From contig JAUTDP010000008.1 in NCBI GenBank assembly GCA_033439795.1, forward strand, positions 1,426,001-1,490,000: a stretch of 64,000 bases of DNA, read 5' to 3'. This document shows, in pieces, positions 58,801 to 64,000 of this stretch; the first letter of the stretch is position 1, and each line of letters begins with the position of its first letter. The stretch is from Sordaria brevicollis (Eukaryota > Ascomycota > Sordariomycetes > Sordariales > Sordariaceae). The translations under genes and the position numbers were made by a program. The notes beneath the pieces are model-generated. The model saw only the letters and a program-made list of their open reading frames with translations, was not told the DNA's origin and did not search any database.

Positions 58801-61480
58801 TTCCAAAGATGTGGATCCTTCCAATGGCGTGCGTGTGGAGCCGCTGACCAGGGCGAACATTGGCTCGCTGCACGCTCTAAAAACACTAACTTCTGCAGGT
58901 GCTCGGTGCTGCAGATGCAGCTAGTGCAGACTGTGCAGCATGGAAGCCGGAGAGCTCCAGCTTGGCTTTTTCTTTTCTTGTTGGGATGGAAGTTCCTTTT
59001 TGTGAAAGTTTGGATGAAATCGAAAAGGAGACCGACTGAAATGGAGAGCAGACCAGAGTTCACAGTGATAACTGCGCGGTCTGGATCTTTTGCGCAGGGA
59101 AACGTGTCTTCGCACACAATCAAGCTTATCCAACGAGTGATGGGAGAGCCTTCGTGTAAGTGAGGGGTGTGTGCGTGACGAGACGTGATAATCAGTCACA
59201 GCCTTTCACAGTTGGATGTTATATGTACCAACAAATCTCGAAGATATCATATCTAGTAAGAAATGTTAGAGGGAATAGCCTATAACAATGAACGTGTGCC
59301 TGGCCTGACCTAACCTTGCCTCGCCTTGTGATTCACAAAGGCGTGAACCAGAGGAACGAAGCGCTTTGGGGCCGCACTGGCGGGTTGGGTGTGTAAATTG
59401 TGCAAATGTGTGAACCAACATTCGGGAGTCGGCGCCAACCCACGATGACGGCCACCATCCATATCCATCCGAAGGCTTACCACACCTTTTTAGTCCAATA
59501 ACGAAACAAACCAAACTTCACACATGTTTTTGGGTGGTGTGGTGGTTGCTTGTTTGTGAAAACTGGGCAACAAGGGGCAACCAATACCAGACGAGATGGC
59601 TTATATCAAACCAGCCAGTTCGGGCTTTTATAGCGTAGGGAAAGGGAGGATCTCAAACTTTTTTGAAGGCTTCCCATCCCGGTTCGCATGAATTACCTCC
59701 GCGTTTCAGTGTTTCATGAAGATAATGGGAAAGCATGAGTTGCAGTATTCACAAGGATTCAACATGTTCCTTGTTTTCCACATGCTGCAATCTGATGGCG
59801 CTTCGATTTTGTGGTTTCAAGGGATGGATACAGCGGATGGAACAGAATCCATCCGGAAGGAAGCCGTCTTCTTCTTCGAACATCCACCTTCAGGAAAGCT
59901 TTCCGTATTTGGCGGTGCCGTCCGCCGTGAGAGTTTGGTGTTGACTAAAGAGATCCATATCCAGAGTGACTATCATAAACCGGTTATGTCGGGTATCGAA
60001 GAGAAATTTTCTGCTTTCTCAAAATCTATTTTGAGGTTCGTCTTGGGTTTATGTTGTTTTAACCGTGGCAGTCACGCTCTCCTCTCGGTTGGTTTCCCCG
60101 CCGAGGGATCCGTGTACGGAGGGCTTTTGGGGGCGCAATGATCCTCATCAATCCCTTCTGCGGCGCCTTTTGAATTAATCTCACGGCATGCTTGTAATGC
60201 CTGGGCTGAGCGGAAAGAAACTGCGCATCAAGCAGCGGGACACTCGGCTGGGGCGGAAAACTTTAGAGATCATCGTAGTTTTCTTTTCTTTTCCCCTTGT
60301 CTGAAGGGCCGATGATGAACGCCGCGGGGATGTCTTTTGGGTATGTGTAACAGCGAATCTGTGATACAGAGGAGAGAAGCGTACCGTCTGGCTGGGGTTA
60401 GTGGTAGGGGTAGGGCCCTTGTTGATGAATGACCCGCGGCAGTCGCCGTTTATTCAGCTCTGTGCCCATCTCATCTTTGCCAATGTTGAAGGTGCAGAGA
60501 TAACCATGTGGTAATGTCCAGGTTTACACGGACCATCATCGCAATTTGGGTGTTTGAATGGGAGATCGTGCTGTGATGTCCCGGGGGTACTGGGCTGTAA
60601 TTTTACCATGACTGTGAAGCTATTCTTCATATCGTAATCGCTCGTAACACACAGTGGGCGAGGCGAGGCATGGCGAGGTCGCTGGAATTCTTGGGCTGAT
60701 TGCGAGGCCGCCATGGCGTCGAATCGGGCTTCTAGGCACAAGAGGCAAACCCAAGAGCGCCAGGCTTGCCAGGTAACGAAGATCTGCAAGACACTGGGGG
60801 CCTTGGGAGATTGAGTGTGGATGATGGTTCATCAGCAGTTCGTTCTTATTTTTGGCCCGTCTGGCCCGGGGCAGTTCCCCAGACTTTCCGGGTCGCTGTT
60901 TTGTTTATCACCTGGGAGAGCGAGGGCCGCTATCGTCGAGAAATGGCCTTTTCATTCTTGGCCGATGTGATCCAGAATTGGAAAGGTTTATCAGTCCCGG
61001 TACATAGCCCGGTTGGGCAAGGCTGGGTATCGAGGAAAGAGGATGAGTGGAAAGTTCATCGGATTGAGGTGGGATGAACATCCGTTCGAGGTTCTCTGTG
61101 GTGGAAAGAGAGGTTCGTGAGAGCCCCCTCTGTTCATTACCCCGAGGCTGTCAATGTTAGCAACTCCATACGTCGGTTTCACTGAAACACCACCTATTAT
61201 TGCGGCCGCCAATTGTTTGATGCGAATTGAGACCGAGCAAAATGGCTTTTCATATCCATACGATGTATGGAAAAGGTCGACCAGTTGTTGAGTGACTTGG
61301 ATCATCCGATCTTCGCAACTCGAACACGACGAGCACGAGGGATTGTCAGGACCAACAGTGCATCAAAGTGGGAAGTTGGAGCATAGACGGAAGGTTGGAG
61401 ATAATTAATTGGAAAAAATGGGGAGTTGCCTACCGCGCTTATAGAACTTGGCGTGCACCGCCCCCATCTCTCCTAGAAAA
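55817..61480. other. 5.7-kb region without a supportable gene
   Basis: Normal composition. The first ~250 bases are the Stc1 gene promoter and leader. Open frames of up to about 218 codons occur, but overlap each other and lack motifs. Composition turns AT-rich near 61480, where the next island starts. Confidence 0.5.
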
Positions 61481-62209
61481 TAATAAAATATCGATAAATA
61501 TTTCATATAACATATACTTTATTAACGACGCCCACCAAAACGCGATACACTACCAGAATATACGACCGCGTACAATACTCTATAACAATATTACCATTCT
61601 ACCATAGAACTTCGTACAATTTAGGCAATCAATTGAAGGTATTTAAACAATACGATTGCCGTTATCCGCGACGATTTTAATAGTATTTTAGTAAAATTAC
61701 TACAATTATAAAAGATTTTTAATATAATATACCTATCTTACCGCGCGCCTAATTACCCCTAGAAAATAATCTAAATAGCTAATACTTTATACCAATACGC
61801 GTCTTTCTTATTTACCTTTCCTCCTCTCCCCAAATAATATACTTTTTAAATCGCAATACCCTCACTTTTACCGTCCCCTTCTATTTTAAATCAATTCGTC
61901 GTAATACCTTTAATTTCTTTAATTAGCGTTTTAATTTCTTTTTCTTTAATTCGAAATCGCCGCTAAACCCGCGATTATAGACTAATAAAATTAATTTCTC
62001 AATAAAGGTATTTAAAAATAAGGTTTCAATAATCCCTAATATTAAAAAATTAACCCCGTTAACGTTACTATTCTAGGTACCCTTATTAAATTAGTATATT
62101 TTAATTTAAATAATATAGTCCCCGCTACGTTCGAAGCCGCGGTAAATTTTACGCAAGCCATCGATATTAAATTAAAGGATATTTATAATATTTTACGCAG
62201 TACGTTTCC

Positions 62210-62210
<1 letters not shown>

Positions 62211-62247
<37 letters not shown>
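62211..62247. repeat. (ATT)n microsatellite
   Basis: Thirty-seven bases of uninterrupted ATT units within the RIP-mutated island. Confidence 0.95.
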
Positions 62248-62249
<2 letters not shown>

Positions 62250-63190
62250 GTAATTTATATAATACTATTATACGAAATCCTAACGGGGGCTTTCGAAGAG
62301 GCTATTTAAATAATTATAATTTTAGTTCCCTAAAAGGCTCCCGCTCCTTAAGAAGTTCTAATTCCCCCTCCCTAATTTCCCGCAGTCGAAAACTTACTTA
62401 TATTAACCGATTTTAAATAAATGCGGGAAAGATTTTTTAAATTAAAAGCGTTTATTAAATTTATTAATTAAATAAAAGCGGATAGGTATTAACCATTCGT
62501 TAATAATTTTTACTCCCCTAATAATAAATTATAACCGCTAATTAAATATAGGGAATACTATATATAAAATTATCGGTATTTATTTTATACAAAGAAAATA
62601 AAAAAAGATAATAAAAAAAATCTATCGTAGAACTTTTATAATCGACCTTCCTACGTACCTATTACTTACCCACGTATAATATAACGTATTATTTACCCCG
62701 ACAATTATATTATTTATCAATTAAATAACTAAAATAATTAAGTGCTTTATAATTACAATATAGATTTATTAAATAGAATTAAACGAAACGTAACCGTAAA
62801 AAGCGTAATTAAATATAATATAACGCGAGGTTTCCCTATAATAACAATTTATTATACCTTATTTAATAGTAGTAGCCGAGATAAAGGCGCGCATAAACAC
62901 TTAAAATTGGCCGGGGGAAATTATTTATTAAAATATAATATTTAGAATTTCGGTAGGGTATATTATAAAGTATATCTAGATCTACGTTATATAAGTAAAG
63001 ATTTTATTATTAGCGCGTAAATCGATTAAATCAAATAATATTACATAATATATACGATTAATAATAGTAGTCCCGGTAGTAATTTTGACCGTATATATTA
63101 TAAAACGGTTATAGCCACGTATACTCTCGATAGCGTTAATTCTATTAATCTAATATAAGTAAATACTAATAAATAAAAAATTTTCCCCCC

Positions 63191-63289
63191 ACTTCAACTA
63201 CTTTAACTACTTTAACCGCTTTAACCGCTTTAACCGCTTTAACCGCTTTAACCGCTTTAACCGTTTTAACCGCTTCAACCACTTTAACT
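63191..63289. repeat. 9-bp tandem array, about 11 units
   Basis: Eleven consecutive 9-mers; the central consensus GCTTTAACC is exact in five adjacent units (63218-63262), and outer units differ by one or two bases. Because the period is a multiple of three, a coding origin (tripeptide repeat) is possible. Confidence 0.95.
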
Positions 63290-63578
63290 TTATTAACTTT
63301 CTCCCTCTCTTTAAATTAGCTAAATACGTTATAACGGCGCGGTTACTTCGTTTTTATAAATACGACGTACAATACTAATTAACTTAGTTAATTATTCTAT
63401 ATAATATTTATTTATAATAAATATAATTATTAAATCCCTTACGGCTATTTTCTTATAGAAAAAATTAACGTAAATATTATATACTTAATACTATTAATAA
63501 TAAGAGGGTAGGTAATAGAATATATTAGAAATCTATAACTACTTCGCTACTTTTTAACCGACGATTCTACTATCGAAT

Positions 63579-63602
63579 AAAAGGCTATACGTATAGCCTT
63601 TT
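63579..63602. repeat. 24-bp perfect palindrome
   Basis: AAAAGGCTATAC followed directly by its reverse complement GTATAGCCTTTT, with no spacer. Confidence 0.9.
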
Positions 63603-63966
63603 TAAAATTAGAGGTTAAATATTTATTTTATTACGTTTATTATAAACGGACTTTACGATATAAATTAATTAATAATAAATATAAAACCTATTTCGAATAT
63701 ATATTTTACGCCGTTAAATATCGACAGAATAAAATAGGGTATAATAAATCTATTTAATTTACGTTCGGTAATTTATATCCTAACGACGAATTTATTATAT
63801 ATTTAAACAATAATTAAATTTCGAGGAAAGCTTATTAAATAAATTATATTCGTAAATATTCCCCTTTATTATTATAAATATAATTATTATCCCCTTCGTT
63901 TTTTTTTATTTCTTTTCGTCTTTTTTCATTTTTTTTCGTCTTTTTTCGTTTCCCCCAATATATTCT

Positions 63967-64000
63967 AAATCTCCTCCGAATTTCTTCAAATCTCCTCCGA
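63967..64000. repeat. 13-bp direct repeat at the window edge, 21-bp period
   Basis: AAATCTCCTCCGA occurs at 63967-63979 and 63988-64000. The second copy ends exactly at the window edge, so an array may continue. Confidence 0.7.

Larger units (their letters stand above)
61481..64000. mobile_element. RIP-mutated repeat island, unidentified element, cut by the right edge
   Basis: From about 61480 the sequence becomes AT-rich, with few CpA/TpG and surviving CpG, as in the retrotransposon island. Mutation is lighter in the first ~150 bases and heavier inwards. I find no LTR pair, RT or transposase motif that I can defend, so the element class is open. It contains an ATT microsatellite, a 9-bp tandem array and a 24-bp palindrome, listed separately. 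Confidence 0.65.

Noticed and set aside
59716..60141. 141-codon frame on the plus strand
   Set aside because: No recognisable family, no codon preference that I can see, isolated in a gene-free region.
1..64000. CRISPR arrays, bacterial operons, riboswitches, 5S rRNA genes
   Set aside because: The window is fungal nuclear DNA; I looked for spaced direct repeats and for the Neurospora 5S gene and saw neither.

Overview
This is a nuclear window from a filamentous ascomycete, almost certainly Neurospora (N. crassa or a close relative). Four things point there. Introns are short with GTRNGT donors, CTRAC branch points and mostly YAG acceptors. Gene families are Sordariomycete-like (a Ypd1-type HPt protein, a fungal DUF3984-type protein, a Stc1-domain protein). 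Intergenic space is long. Most telling are two AT-rich islands in which CpA/TpG dinucleotides are nearly gone while many CpG sites survive, the signature of repeat-induced point mutation (RIP).

Layout. (1) 1-2754, minus: 5' two thirds of the Elongator subunit gene elp-1, cut by the left edge. (2) 2755-5167: divergent promoter and leader region. (3) 5168-6619, plus: DUF3984-like Ser/Arg-rich protein. (4) 6620-17834: about 11.2 kb with normal base composition but no gene I can support, ending in a pyrimidine-rich leader. (5) 17835-18389, plus: histidine phosphotransfer gene hpt-1. (6) 19086-34239: a RIP-mutated island made of one LTR retrotransposon (189-bp LTRs, TSD GATAT) carrying a second one nested inside it (19711-27388, 286-bp LTRs, TSD GATTT). 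Both are Ty3/gypsy type and dead. (7) 34996-36435, plus: AKAP7/ASCC1-like 2H-phosphoesterase-fold protein with an apparent frameshift. (8) 37816-39366, plus: coiled-coil protein of unknown function with a probable in-frame intron. (9) 43577-44353, plus: small protein with two C2H2-like modules. (10) 46188-48307, minus: MFS sugar transporter. (11) 49425-52552, minus: three-exon DUF7514-like protein with RS tracts and a valine/proline repeat. (12) 53932-54198: MITE-like element with perfect 31-bp inverted ends. (13) 54465-55816, minus: five-exon Stc1-domain gene. (14) 55817-61480: about 5.7 kb without a convincing gene. (15) 61481-64000: left part of a further RIP-mutated island that runs off the window.

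The genes do not form a cluster or pathway. They are ordinary dispersed housekeeping and regulatory genes (tRNA modification, phosphorelay, sugar uptake, possible heterochromatin link). The most informative structure is the nested retrotransposon pair. LTR boundaries, target duplications, nesting order, loss of catalytic and zinc-binding residues, and a fall-off of mutation at the element edges can all be read from the bases. Splice sites were placed by hand from frame and consensus; domain names come from recognised motifs, not from database searches.
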